Under the pieces are notes generated by a model. That model made no database searches. It saw only the letters and a list, made by a program, of their open reading frames with translations, and was not told the origin of the DNA. Below are positions 36,001-49,163 of a stretch of 64,000 bases of DNA, one piece after another (the first letter of the stretch is position 1; each line of letters starts with the position of its first letter). Source of the DNA: Tilletiopsis washingtonensis (lineage: Eukaryota; Basidiomycota; Exobasidiomycetes; Entylomatales); contig NW_020312021.1 of the NCBI RefSeq assembly GCF_003144115.1, forward strand, positions 262,980 to 326,979, given 5' to 3'. A program made the translations under genes and the position numbers.

Positions 36001-36996
36001 ACGGCTGGTGTACGGCGACGCAGCCGGGCCGACGTCGGGCCACTCGCTCTTGCGCTTGCCGAGCACCTTTTCGGCGCTGCTGCCGCGCTGCCGCTGCTCG
36101 CCGGAGCGTGCGTCGAAGGGCATGTCGTCGCGGGCGCTGCGCGGGCGCCAGCCGTCGGTGCCGTCCTGCTGCTGCTGCTGCGCGGCCTCGTCCTCGTAGC
36201 GACGGGTCAGGCTGGCAAAGCTGGGCAGGCGAGGGCTCGACGTCGCCGTGGCCGTGCCGTGAACGCTGCCCGGCAGCGAGCCGGGCGCGCCGGCGGCGGC
36301 GCGCTGACGGTCGCTGCTCGAGCGGCCCATGCCGGGTCCTGTCTCGCCGAGTGAGCGGCGCGGCGAGGGTGCACGGTGCGGAGGATACGCACCGCCGCCA
36401 TTGGCATAGCCGTTCGCGTGAGGGCTGCCCGAGCGCGACGAGACAGCAGACGAGCCGCCAGGCGCCGAACCAGGGTGACCGCCGTGCGCGGCAGCAGCGT
36501 GCTCCGGCGACGCGGCCGACGCGTCGCTGCCGGCACGCATGAGCGAGGCAAGGAAGGTGTCGGTGCGCGATGACGGCGGCAGCGCGGGCGCGTAGCCGGG
36601 CGACGCGCCGTGCTGCGGCGGCGAGCGCTCCTGCACCGTGGGCGAGTAGGTGCGCGGCTCGGCGATGCCGTGGCCGGGCGGCGAGGCGGACGAGTTGCGC
36701 ATCGGCGGCACGAGGCTGGTGCGCGGCTGCACGCCGGGCACGGGCGGCGGCGACGGCGGCATCAGCGGCTGGCCAGCGCCGTCGTCGCTGGCACGCGCCT
36801 GGGCGCGCAGGCGCGCCTCGCTGGCATCGCCGTCGAGCGCGAGCGACGGGCGGTCCGGGCTCATCCACGCGGGCCGCTCAGACATGGCGGCGCGCTCCGG
36901 CGTGTGTGCGCGCGGCGAGGCGTGCGGGTGGGCGGATGCGTGTGCGTGCGAAAGAGACGGCGAGACCGACGCGCTGGACGACTGCAGCAGGGCCAT
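33014..36996 (-). CDS. CSL-family transcription factor (CBF1/Su(H)/Lag-1 type)
   Basis: Sequence-specific DNA-binding nuclear protein related to animal RBPJ. Exons are 36996-33864 and 33801-33014 (1306 aa), with one 62-nt intron. Residues 1-450 are a disordered Ser/Pro/Ala-rich extension. The LAG1 DNA-binding domain starts near 448 with AQKSYGSEKRFLCPPPCV, almost identical to RBPJ, and ends in VISKPARKS near 620. The beta-trefoil domain follows (LVCLYNRVNSQTVRTRFL, GEPVMYGQIVILTDE, PLLVCRVDKGK, and WVDENKDGSRTVAF near 870). A Gln/Ala-rich linker separates it from a C-terminal IPT/TIG-like domain (VWLGDVGPLAFDVV, and PLIFVRGFDGMVYP near 1262). Fungal CSL proteins are known to be enlarged by insertions, and that fits. 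Fungi lack Notch, so the animal signalling role should not be assumed. Earlier in-frame starts exist, but codon bias favours the ATG at 36996. Confidence 0.93.
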
Positions 36997-39900
36997 GCGA
37001 GGTCGCAGAGCCGCGAGCGAGGGACTGACACGCCGCGCAACGAGGGCGTAGCCGGCGAGCGGGGCAGAAGGAAGAGGGAGTGTGGGTGCGCGACGCCGCG
37101 GCAGACGCGGAGCGGCGTGGGAGACGGCGAGACGCGGACGCGCAGACACGTCCGTGCGACAGCGAGAGGCCGGCCTGGCGGTGAAGCGAGCTGCGGCGGC
37201 GACACGTGTCAGCGAGGGTGGTGAATGGAGGCGACGCAGCAAGTGCCAGGCCAGCGCCGCAGCGGGCCGTGCTGCTGCCTGCGACGACGCGGAGCAGGCG
37301 CGCCGGCGACGCGTCGGCCGGGCAGCGGCGGAGTTGCTGCCCGCCAGCCAGCGTGGCAGCGGATTGCCGACGCCGCAGCAGAGACGGCCGCAGCGGTGTG
37401 CACGGTGCGGCACTCACGTGTGCTGCGCAACGGGCTGCTCTGCGGCGGTGCAGAAGAGACGGGCGAAGGAGAAGGCAGAGGCAATCGGCAGGAAGGGATG
37501 GGAGCGGGTGCGAAGAAGGCGCGGCGTGGGCGGGGGGGCTGATGGCAGGTGGGAGCGGGGACGGCCTCGGGGGCGCGCGGCGGCGGCGCGGCCTCGCACG
37601 CGCTCTTTGCCGTGCTGCAGCGCTGGGAGCAGGCGCAGACGCTGGCGCCGTGCGAGACCGACGGCGACCCGGCGCGCCAGCTGTCACAGGCTAGCAGGCA
37701 GCCAAGATGCGGTCGCGGGGGCAGGCAGGCGCGCCGCCAGTGTGCGACATGCCGCGCCCGGCAGCATGCGCGATGCGGCAGCGGGCCAGCACAGCAGCAG
37801 CACCAGAGCGGCAGGCAGGCCGCCAGCGACGCCGCGCCCAGCGCCAAAGCGGCACCTCATCGGGGTGCGTCTGCGGGCCCGGGGCCGCGTTTTGCGTGCG
37901 GGCCTGGCGGGCGAAGGAGCAGCGCTCCGATGCTCCTCGCTGCCGCTGCCTCGGCTTCTCTGCGCCTCTTCGTCGTCCAGCAGCGTCAGCGTGGGACGGA
38001 GCCGAGACCGCCCTCCTCACGCTGCAGCGTGGCTTCATCGACGGCGGCGCTGTGCTCCGACGGTGCGCTGCTGTGGGTGCTGACACGGCAGCGGTGCAGG
38101 GACAGCGGCAGAGCCGCAGCATGCCGCTGCTGCCGCTCTGGTGCTGCGTGTCCCCAACAAGGCCTCTGCAGGCAGCCTGCAGCCCGCTGCACCTCCGTGC
38201 CGGCGCTCCGAGGAGGCGTGGCGCTGCCGCATGCCGGATTTCCGCTCGCTGCGGCAAACGCCGTCGAGAGACGAGGATGGAGGAAGGCAGTCAGTGCGGC
38301 GAGATCGCGGCCTCCTCTGCCGCTGCTCCCTCCAGCTGCGAGCCATGCCTTGCTCGCGGCCTGCGGCTCGCCGGCAGCAGCGCCTCTTGGTGATTTGGCG
38401 CGCGTGGCCAATCAACTCGCCGGGGCCGCAGAGCACTCTCGCGTCTGTTCTGCAAATCAAATTGGCCTTCGCCCCCCTCCGCTGGCAGAGGCAGCGCCTG
38501 CCGGAGCCGGGATAGACTTCACTTTCGCAGCAGGAGGTGCGCCGTCCGCGATGGGAGAGCGGAATGAGGAAGCCCCTCGTGCTGCGGCAGAGCTCGCCCT
38601 CTCCGCGAGCGCACAGGTGGCTGGCGCTGGCTGGAGTGTCCGCCAATCGAAGGCTGCCTCGATGCGCCTCCCTCATCCTGGCGGGTGCAGCTGCATGCGT
38701 GTGATGACCGAGGCCCTGCGCCGTTCGCAGATGCAGGAGCAGCGCCCATCGCCCACGCGCTGCAGCGGGAGAGACGCAGAGGCGTGCACCTGAGCGTGGG
38801 ACACGGCGCCTGCGCCTGCGTCCACGTCTCGCAGCAGCATGCCCCTCTCCCGCACCGCTCGCTGCCGTGCGCTGCGCTCGCGTTGGTGCGGTGCCGCAGC
38901 GGCATGTCCCGTGCCGCGGCGTGGATCGGGTGCGGCAAGTCGGCCTGTGCTGCGGCGCTGCTGCCTGCGGAAGCTGAAGGAGGCGGCATACGGACGTCGC
39001 GATGCGGCGCAACGCTGCAGAGGCACGACGAAGGTGTGGCTGAGGCGTGCGTCGCGGCCACCGCTCCGCCCGTCAGCAGCATCAGCATGCAGCGCAGCAG
39101 CGTCTAGAGCGAAGCTTGCCGCGGCAAATACCCCCTGCTGCTGCTTCGTGCGTCGGAGCATGCGCCGTTGGACCCTCAGCCAGCAGGCCACTCGTGCCAT
39201 CATGCCGGCAAGGGGCTGAGGAAGCGTGCAGCGTGCAGCGCCAGCGGGGCAGATGCAGGCGCCGTGGAGGAAGGGCGATCGCGGATGCATCCGCGCCTTT
39301 GCCTTGAACGCAGCGTCTTTGCTCGCCATCGACGACACTTGTCGCCTGCACGGCTGCAGAAGCGATGCGTCCAGCCGAGCAGTGGACGGCGAAGGGTACG
39401 GCGGATGCGGCTGCGGACAGATGCAGCGATGGCGAGCGTGCGTGCGACTGCGGCACTCGTGCAGCTCGGGCCTCGGCTCCGAGTTGGGCTGAGTTCGCCA
39501 TCCAGGCACGCTGAGCTTGCCCCCGCCAAGTTCACGCGGGAGCAGCGCAAGGCGGAGAGCGCAAGTGCCCGAGGCGGAGGAGGGTACGGCCGCCGCTCTG
39601 CTTGCTGCGTCTGCGTGGTGCTGCGGCAGCCGCTCACTCCGCACCGAGCGTGGCCCGGGGCGGCGGAGGGTGTCGAGGTCACGGCGCATGGTCGTGGAAG
39701 CTTCCTGGCGCCGACGAGAACCAGCATTGAACCTGCCGGCGGCTCATCGAGGAGCCGACTGCGGTGTGGCGCTCGCTTGTCAGAAGCATAGCAGTCTGAG
39801 CGCTGATGGCGCTTGAGCAGAGGTGGCTCATTCCAATGGTGGCCAAGCTGCGTTGCAGTCCCACTCCGCGAGCGCTCATGGCATCCCCTCGATTAGTGTC

Positions 39901-41764
39901 GCTCCGGCACGCCACGCAGGCCTGAGTCGGTTGCATGCCTGTGGCTGAGCTGAGCTGATGATGCTCGCAGCGCTGAAGTGGCCTCGATGTAAAGGCGTAC
40001 CAAGGGCGGGCAGCGCAGACCCATGCTGACACGACCTGGCGGCTCCTGGTGTGGTCGGAATTCCGCTCCCATGCGTCGCGTGCGTTCGTTGGCTGTGCTG
40101 AGTACGAACAGACGTAAGCCACTTCGAAGCATGACTGGCTTGTGCGGCTGCAAGACCATGGACACGGCCGCCAGACCAACAGCAGTGCTTGCAGGGAGCG
40201 CTGCGAGAATGTGGCCGCGAGGCCCTGATGAATCGAGAGGGAGCCGGAGAGTTACTCCGGCGGAACCAGATGCTGCACCCCAATGCACAGGACGCAGCTG
40301 CATCGCTTGCAGCGGCTCCTCGTTTGCTGCAGCAGCCGCTCCGGCGGCAGAGAGCGAGACAGCGAGAGAGAGGCAGATGCAGAGCGAGGCAGCGTGCAGG
40401 GCGAGGCAGAGCGAGAGCAAAGCAGAGCACAGATCCCGCTAGGCACGTCGCGCAGATGCAGACGCGGCGGCGGCTCCGGGCGCGCCGTTCGGCTCCGAGG
40501 CGTTCCGCGAGGCTGGGCCCGCTGGGGTCCACGCTCGTCGTCGACTCCGCCGCTGCCGCACCGCCGCACACTTCTCGTGGCCCGGCATGCGGCTGCGGGC
40601 GTGTGAATCGGCAGCAGGTCTCAGCACGGCACGAGTGCCGAGCGGGTGGCGCAGCGGCGGCAGGCATCATCCCCTGTAGTCCTTCTCGATGGGTGCGGCA
40701 GATCACACAGCTTTGGCAGCGGGAGGAGGCGCTGCTGCGATGGGAGCAGCCGCAGAGGTGGACCAACGTCGAGCGTGCGGAGGAAAAGGCGGCATGAGCG
40801 CAGACAGCGCGCAGATGCATGAGAGCAGCCGCCGCCACGTGCGAGCGCGGGAGCAGAGCGCTCACAGCATCAGCGCCAGGTGCCTTCCGCCGGCCGGTGC
40901 GGGCTGCTCGCAGCAGAGACAGTCGACGCAAGGTGGTTCGGCAGCAGACGTCGACCGGACGCGGCCAACTCATGCGTTCTCTCTGCTCACCTCAGCCGCG
41001 CAGCGCTCAGCATCCAGAGGACGCAGCGACGCTAAGCCCTTCCGACGGATGCCGGCGTGCGGCCATGCACGCACCTCACCCGACGCCGAGATGCAGCTGT
41101 TGGTGCGTCCTTGGCCGCAGGAGGCGAGCTCGCCGGGCCCGCTCTGCTCGCCGTCGCCGTTGCAAGCGCCGCAGTGCGGAGGCCGGGCGCGGCAAAATGC
41201 ACGCGCTATGCTTGGCGGCCGGCCATCGGGAAGCCTCGTTGCCGAGCTTGCAGCTCGACTCACCAGCGTCACGAGCAGCAGCAGTGAAACAGAATTAGGA
41301 ATGCGGGTGCTCTGAGGATGGCGCGGCGACACGGCATGAGGAGGAGGGCTGCCGGCCTCGCGGGGCGCGAGCGCTGGGCGCAGCCCGTACCGCGCTCTCC
41401 TTGACGTGGAGGACCCCGACGTGACCTGTGCTGACAGAAGCAGGCGTGCGAGAGAGTAGCTGGACCGAGCAGCATCGCCAACGAGATTGGCGTCGCTGCC
41501 TCAGAGGCCGGGATGAGGGTAGGAGGGCAAGGACCGTCGGCGCTCCCACGGCCGGCCACGTGGCTCTGCGCGACGCGTCTCTTGGGCGGAGCGACGCGCG
41601 CCGCGCCGCGCTGCCGCTGTGGTCGCACGCTCCGCTCGCCGTTGTGGCCCTCGCCGCTCCTTCTCGATCCGCCGCTCCGCACCCGTCACTGCCGGTCCGT
41701 GCCCTGCCTCGCTAGTCACCTGCCCTCCGCACCTGCCGCCGCCGCCCGCTTCCTCCGCGCCAGC
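36997..41764. other. long stretch without a recognised gene, between divergent CSL and ARP9 genes
   Basis: These 4.8 kb hold the upstream regions of both divergent genes. No frame shows coding bias or a domain, although chance frames reach about 400 residues. GCAGCGGC-like words and CTGCTG/CAGCAG runs are frequent. The last 120 bases before ARP9 are C/T-rich (CGCTCCTTCTCG, CCCGCTTCCTCCGC), probably its leader. Confidence 0.55.
40330..40432. repeat. low-complexity GAGCGAGRCAG-like tract
   Basis: About 100 bases are built from imperfect copies of AGAGCGAGGCAG-like words (gagcgagacagcgagagag, then gcagagcgaggcag twice). It is a simple purine-rich tract inside a gene-free region, with no terminal repeats. 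Confidence 0.5.
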
Positions 41765-43583
41765 ATGTCGCGCGAGAACAAGGCCGTGCTCATCGTGCAC
41801 GGCTCGCACACGCTGCGCGCCGGCTACGGCATCCACAACGACCTCTTCCGCCGCCCCGCCTACGAGCTCACCGCGCGCGTCGGCCTGCCGCGCGCCTTCC
41901 TCGCCGCACGGGCGTCAACCTCGGCCGAGGGCGTGGCAGCGCTGCCAGCGGCGGAGGACTACGTCGTCGGCGACGAGCTCGACCAGCGCATCAGCGCCGG
42001 CGAGCCGTTCGAGATCTACTGGCCGGTGCGGCGCGGCGTGATCCAGGACTGGCAGGCGTGCATCGCGCTGTGGTGAGTCGGCGCTGCTGTGTGGGGTGCT
42101 GCTGCGTTGCTGATACTGCTCAGGCGGCATCTGCTCTTCCGCCTCATGCCGCTGCGGCCGAGCCTCAACGACTCGCCCATCCTCCTGGCGCTGCCGGCGC
42201 CCGTCTCGCGCGCGGCGCACTCGATCATCACGCGCGTCTTCTTCGAGCTCTTCAACGCCCCGTCGCTCAGCATCGTCGAGACGCCGCTGCTGAGCTCGTA
42301 CGCCTGCGGCACCCTCTCCTCCGTCGTCGTCGACGTCGGCTGGGAGAGCTGCAGTGTCTCGCCAGTGCTCGACTGTGCAGTGCAGCATGCGGCGCTGACG
42401 CGCTGCAACGTCGGCCTGCGGCACTGTGCCCTCTACCTGGCACACCTGCTGCGGCGAGATGCATCCCTCACGGATGCCCTCATCAAGCTGGACTCGCGGC
42501 ACGCGGCCTCGACCAGCCGGACGGGCGAGAGCGCTAGCGATGCCCAGGAGACGCTGCATCAGTCCTTCGCTGCATTGGCGCTGCAGCTCATCCACGAGAA
42601 GCACGCACGCTTCGAGGCCGGCGACCTGCCTGCCGGCGCCGAGCAGCAGAACGACGACGAGGAGTTTGATGTTGCGGCGGCGCTCATTGCTGGGCGGGAA
42701 AAGGCGGCCATCGAGGAGCAGGAGGCGCGCAACAAGGCGGCGCTGGCGGGCTCGGATCCAGAGGCACAGGCCATCGCGGCCAAAGCGGCGTCGCAGGCCA
42801 GCAAGCCGAGCGACGATGTGCAGCCCGGAGCGAATGACGAGGAGGGTGCGGTGCAGACCGTCTTCCGCGGCGTCAGGCTACAGGTCGGGCCCGGACCATT
42901 GGGCCAGGTCGCTGAGCCTCTGTTCAACCCTGCCGTGCTGGCGAACGTGCGCGGCATCGACAGCGGGCCGGACCTGGGCCAGCGCTGCTTCGGTGCCGGC
43001 TCGCTGCCGGACGAGAACATCGATCTGGACGCGATGGAGCGCGCGCAGGGCTCGAGTGCGCCGGCCGCGTCTCGCTCGCTGCCGGAGCTGATCAGCATCG
43101 CGATTGCCTCGATCCCCGAGGACGACAAGCGAGCGCTGCTCTGGGAGACGCTCGTCGTCACGGGCGCGCCGACGATCGGGCTCAAGGGCCTGGCAGGCGC
43201 CGTCACGGCCGCGTGTGCCAACTACGTGGCGTCGGCCTCGAGCAACAGCGGCGGCGGCATGGGCATGATGACGGGCGGCATGGATGGCACGCCAGGCATC
43301 GGCGCCGCAGAGCGCAGCTCGGCGCAGCCGACCAACGTGCGCAGCCTGCGCGTGCCCGACTACTTTGCCGAGTTCAAGGAGCGCACCGACCTGGCGCCCT
43401 TCCTCGGCGCCACGATCTACGGCAAGGTGAGACGCTCGCCTGTTGCTGTCGTATGGCACCCTTTCCTGACCGTGCGTCCATCTGCAGCTCACGTTCAGCG
43501 ACCCCTCGGGGCGGAACTACGTCAGCAAGGCGGCGTACAACGAGCGGGGCCCGGCCGCCTCGTTTGCCGTCCTGTCGGCATGA
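41765..43583 (+). CDS. ARP9: actin-related protein Arp9-like, chromatin-remodelling subunit
   Basis: Actin-fold protein; Arp9 in yeasts is a core subunit of SWI/SNF and RSC remodelling complexes in the nucleus. Exons are 41765-42072, 42124-43426 and 43488-43583 (568 aa). The N-terminal actin signature VLIVHGSHTLRAGYGIHND replaces the usual nucleotide loop of actin. Later actin-fold segments are PVRRGVIQDWQACIALW, LLALPAPVSRAAHSIITRVFFELFNAP, VVVDVGWESCSVSPVLD and LVVTGAPTIGLKGLA. The C-terminus has PFLGATIYGKLTF and YNERGPAASFAVL. A charged Ala-rich insert of about 110 residues (around 290-400) has no actin counterpart. Introns are 51 and 61 nt. Arp9 rather than Arp7 or Arp8 is my best family match by motif spelling; the actin-related fold itself is certain. 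Confidence 0.85.
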
Positions 43584-44294
43584 GCAATGTATACTTAGAC
43601 GCATGAGACTTGTGTGGCAGGTGTAGGACAGGCTGCTTCGGTGTGCTCGTCTGTGCGCAACGCCTTGATGCGAGTGAGCGCGGCGCTGTAGTGGCTGTTC
43701 CCCGTTGCAGCGCCTGCCGGCACCGACTAGCACGACCCGCCTCCAGCGCATCGAGACTGCTGAGCTAGGTCACGCTGGCACCAGGGCTGGCCGGCTCATG
43801 CCACGTGGCAGGTTCTTGGTCGACTTGCACCCTGAGAGAGCTCGAGTACATAAGAGGAGAGGGCGGATGCTGCAGAGTACTGCGCGCGAGCATCCGGCGT
43901 GTCCTTGACGAGCCGCACAGGCGGCGTCAAGACGCGCCACGAGGCCGCCACATGGCTCAGCTCCTCACAGATGTAGCTCGTCCCAATTCAAGCATTTTAA
44001 GCCGATCCCATCCTCCCTTTGCATAGCGCGCAAGCTGGCGAGAGGGCAAGGAGTGTGAGGTGGCCAGCTGCTCCCACGGCGCTCAGGGTGCGCGGTACTG
44101 CAGATCACGTGTAGTCGATGACGTCGGTGCGCGGCGGCGGGGTGGGAGCGCAGCAGCCCCGCGCCCCGCCGGGGCGGGTGCGGCGCGGCAGTGCGCGGCA
44201 TGGCGCGATTGGCCGCTGGCCCCTCTAATCAGCCAGCCAGCTCGGGACCCTCTCCTCTCTCCACACCCACTCCCACTCCACCTGACTGCCCAGC
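43584..44294. other. intergenic, no gene recognised
   Basis: These 0.7 kb lie between ARP9 and NPC2, both on the plus strand. No coding signal was found; the right end is the NPC2 leader. Confidence 0.6.
44222..44294 (+). promoter_or_regulatory. pyrimidine-rich leader of the NPC2-like gene
   Basis: A C-rich run (CCCTCTCCTCTCTCC followed by CACCCACTCCCACTCCACC) ends directly at the start codon, matching the leader type seen at other genes here. Confidence 0.4.
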
Positions 44295-45255
44295 ATGCTC
44301 GTCGTGCCCTTCCTGCCCGTGCTGCTCGCCTCGCTCAGCGCCGCATCGCCCATCTCGCTGCAGCAGGTCTTCCAGGCGCCCGCCGACGGCCTGGCCGCGC
44401 CGCACGCGCCCACCGACCTCGTCGATGCCATCGTCGCCGACGCCGCTCGCGCCGGCGCCGACATCCACGCCATGGGCATGAAGCTCGGCGCCGACGGCCG
44501 CGCTGCTGCGTCCGCGCCGCTCATCGAGGCTGCGCGCGTCGTGCACGGCGCCGACGGCCCGGCACCGGGCGGCTGGGTGTGGAAGAGCTGCGGCGATGAC
44601 GGCGACGCCGTCGAGGTGACGAGCATCCAGGTCTCGCCCGACCCGCCGAAGCCGGGCCAGAACCTCACCGTCGTCGCGTCGGGCATCGTCAAGAAGGAGA
44701 TCAAGGTGCGTGTCAAGTCTGGCGCGCTCAGTTGTCTGGTGGCGCACATGTGGAGAGCGCAGCAGGTGGCGCTATGCATGGAGGCCTCGTGCGCAGCGCA
44801 ATGGTCGCTTAGCCTCATGCAGGGCTGCGAGTCTACCCCTGCAATGCCTTGTCGCTGACGCCCGCACGCTTCAGGCTGGAACGTACGCCGACGTCGTCGT
44901 CAAGCTCGGCCTCATCCGCCTGCTCACGCGGCGCTTCGACGTGTGCGAGGAGGCAAAGGAGAACAACGCCGAGCTGCAGTGCCCCGTGCAGGAGGGCACG
45001 TACACCATCGAGCAGACGGTGCAGCTGCCGCGCGAGATTCCGCCAGGTGAGTGCAGCGGTGCAGCGTCGTGTGAGGCTGCGCCTGACAGCCGTTTCGCCC
45101 TCACAGCAAAGTTCAACGTGCACGTCAACGGCGCCACGCAGGACGACGAGCCGCTGCTGTGTCTGGACCTCAGCGTGAGTCTGCCGCTGGCGTGCGCAGC
45201 AACGCCTCCGCTCACGCACAGCTCGATGCAGATCGACTTCATGCACCACCGCTAA
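44295..45255 (+). CDS. NPC2: ML-domain lipid-transfer protein (NPC2 / PG-PI transfer protein)
   Basis: Secreted or vacuolar lipid-binding protein; fungal members carry sterols or phosphatidylglycerol/inositol. Exons are 44295-44705, 44875-45046, 45107-45174 and 45232-45255 (224 aa). A signal peptide covers about residues 1-18 (FLPVLLASLSAASP). The ML domain starts near residue 93 (GWVWKSCGDDGDAVEVTSIQVSPDPPKPGQNLTV) and continues with FDVCEEAKEN, LQCPVQEGTYTIEQTV and LLCLDLS, giving the cysteines expected to pair in this fold. NLT is a possible N-glycosylation site. The region between signal and ML domain (20-90) is a longer propeptide-like segment. The last exon (eight codons with stop) is chosen because the ATGCAG acceptor gives a normal short end, IDFMHHR; another acceptor at 45221 would add a long unlikely tail. 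It converges on the kinase gene, 153 bases apart. Confidence 0.9.
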
Positions 45256-45408
45256 GGGCTGCGCGGAGCACGGACTATAGACAGGTCTCTCACCAGCCCG
45301 CGCCGGGCGGCAACCAAGCGCCACCGCCTCACTATTCGCCAGCCTCGCAGCTCTGATGCGGCCAGCAATGCATGCGCCTGATACCGTCCTTAGATTATGC
45401 ATTACACG

Positions 45409-48226
<2,818 letters not shown>

Positions 48227-49163
48227 GTGCGCGGTGGCAGCCAGGCTCACGCGGGCACAGCGGGCGAGATAGGGCGATGCGAGAGCGCGCAGCTAGAAGG
48301 AGCAGGCTGCGCGAGAGAACGCCGCAGCGGCAGCAGCAGCAGCAGCGAGAGGCGCGAGCCCGATGCAAGCGAGTGAGTGCGGTATGGCGCAGGAAGCTGG
48401 CCCGCGAGATGCTGAGCAGGAAGCAGGCAGGGCAGAGCAGATGAGGGTGGGTGGAGAGACCAGCTGGGCGGCTCCGGAACGGCGGCTGCTGCATCTCGCG
48501 CCTTACGCGCATCCCGCCCTCCGCACGCGTGCATCGCGGCGGCGGGCGGGCAGCAGGAACGCAACGGACGCGCTTCTGGGCCTGATTGCTCACTTTGCGA
48601 CTCTTTGTGGCACACAGTCACTCTGTCTGACCTTCCGGAACCCCTCAATTCGCACTTTGGGTGCCGGACCCGGTGTGGACGCGGCCTGATGCTTCCCAGA
48701 CAGCAGGGAGAGAGAGGCTCTCGTCCGCCGCCTCGTGCTCGCTCTGGCGGCGCCGGCCCCTCCGCGCCGCGCCGCTTCTGCCAGCACCACCAGAGCGGCA
48801 GCACCTCGCTTCGCTTGCGAGCGCAATCGCATGAGACGTGCGGCAAGGCGCAAGCCTGCATTACATCTCGGCGAGCCCAATCCGAAGTCAGAGCGTCGCT
48901 AGCGAGGAGCGGAGTTGGGCGGCTGCACGCTTGGCTGCTGCCGCGCTGCGCTCTGCACCGCACGGCTGCATCGCTGCACCCGTGGGAAGCTCGGAGCCGC
49001 GAGGCGGTGACCGACCGTCCCCAGCCGCCGCTCGAGCATGCTCGAGACTAGAGAGCGAGCGAGCGCGAGCACACCGAGACTGGTTGGCACGACGGGCTGA
49101 CACATTCGCATGCAAAGAGGTGGTATTGATGGGGACGCGCCGCCGCCGAAGCGGCAGCTCACT
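48227..49163. other. intergenic, no gene recognised
   Basis: These 0.9 kb lie upstream of the kinase and downstream of the phosphatase-HbrB gene. The minus strand just before the kinase start is rich in C/T and Ser/Ala-like codons, probably its leader. No other coding signal was found. Confidence 0.6.

Noticed and set aside
33841-36354. 837-residue open frame on the plus strand opposite the CSL gene
   Set aside because: It is the antisense shadow of a well-recognised gene, is Arg/Ala/Val-rich without any domain, and exists because GC-rich exons leave the opposite strand almost free of stops.
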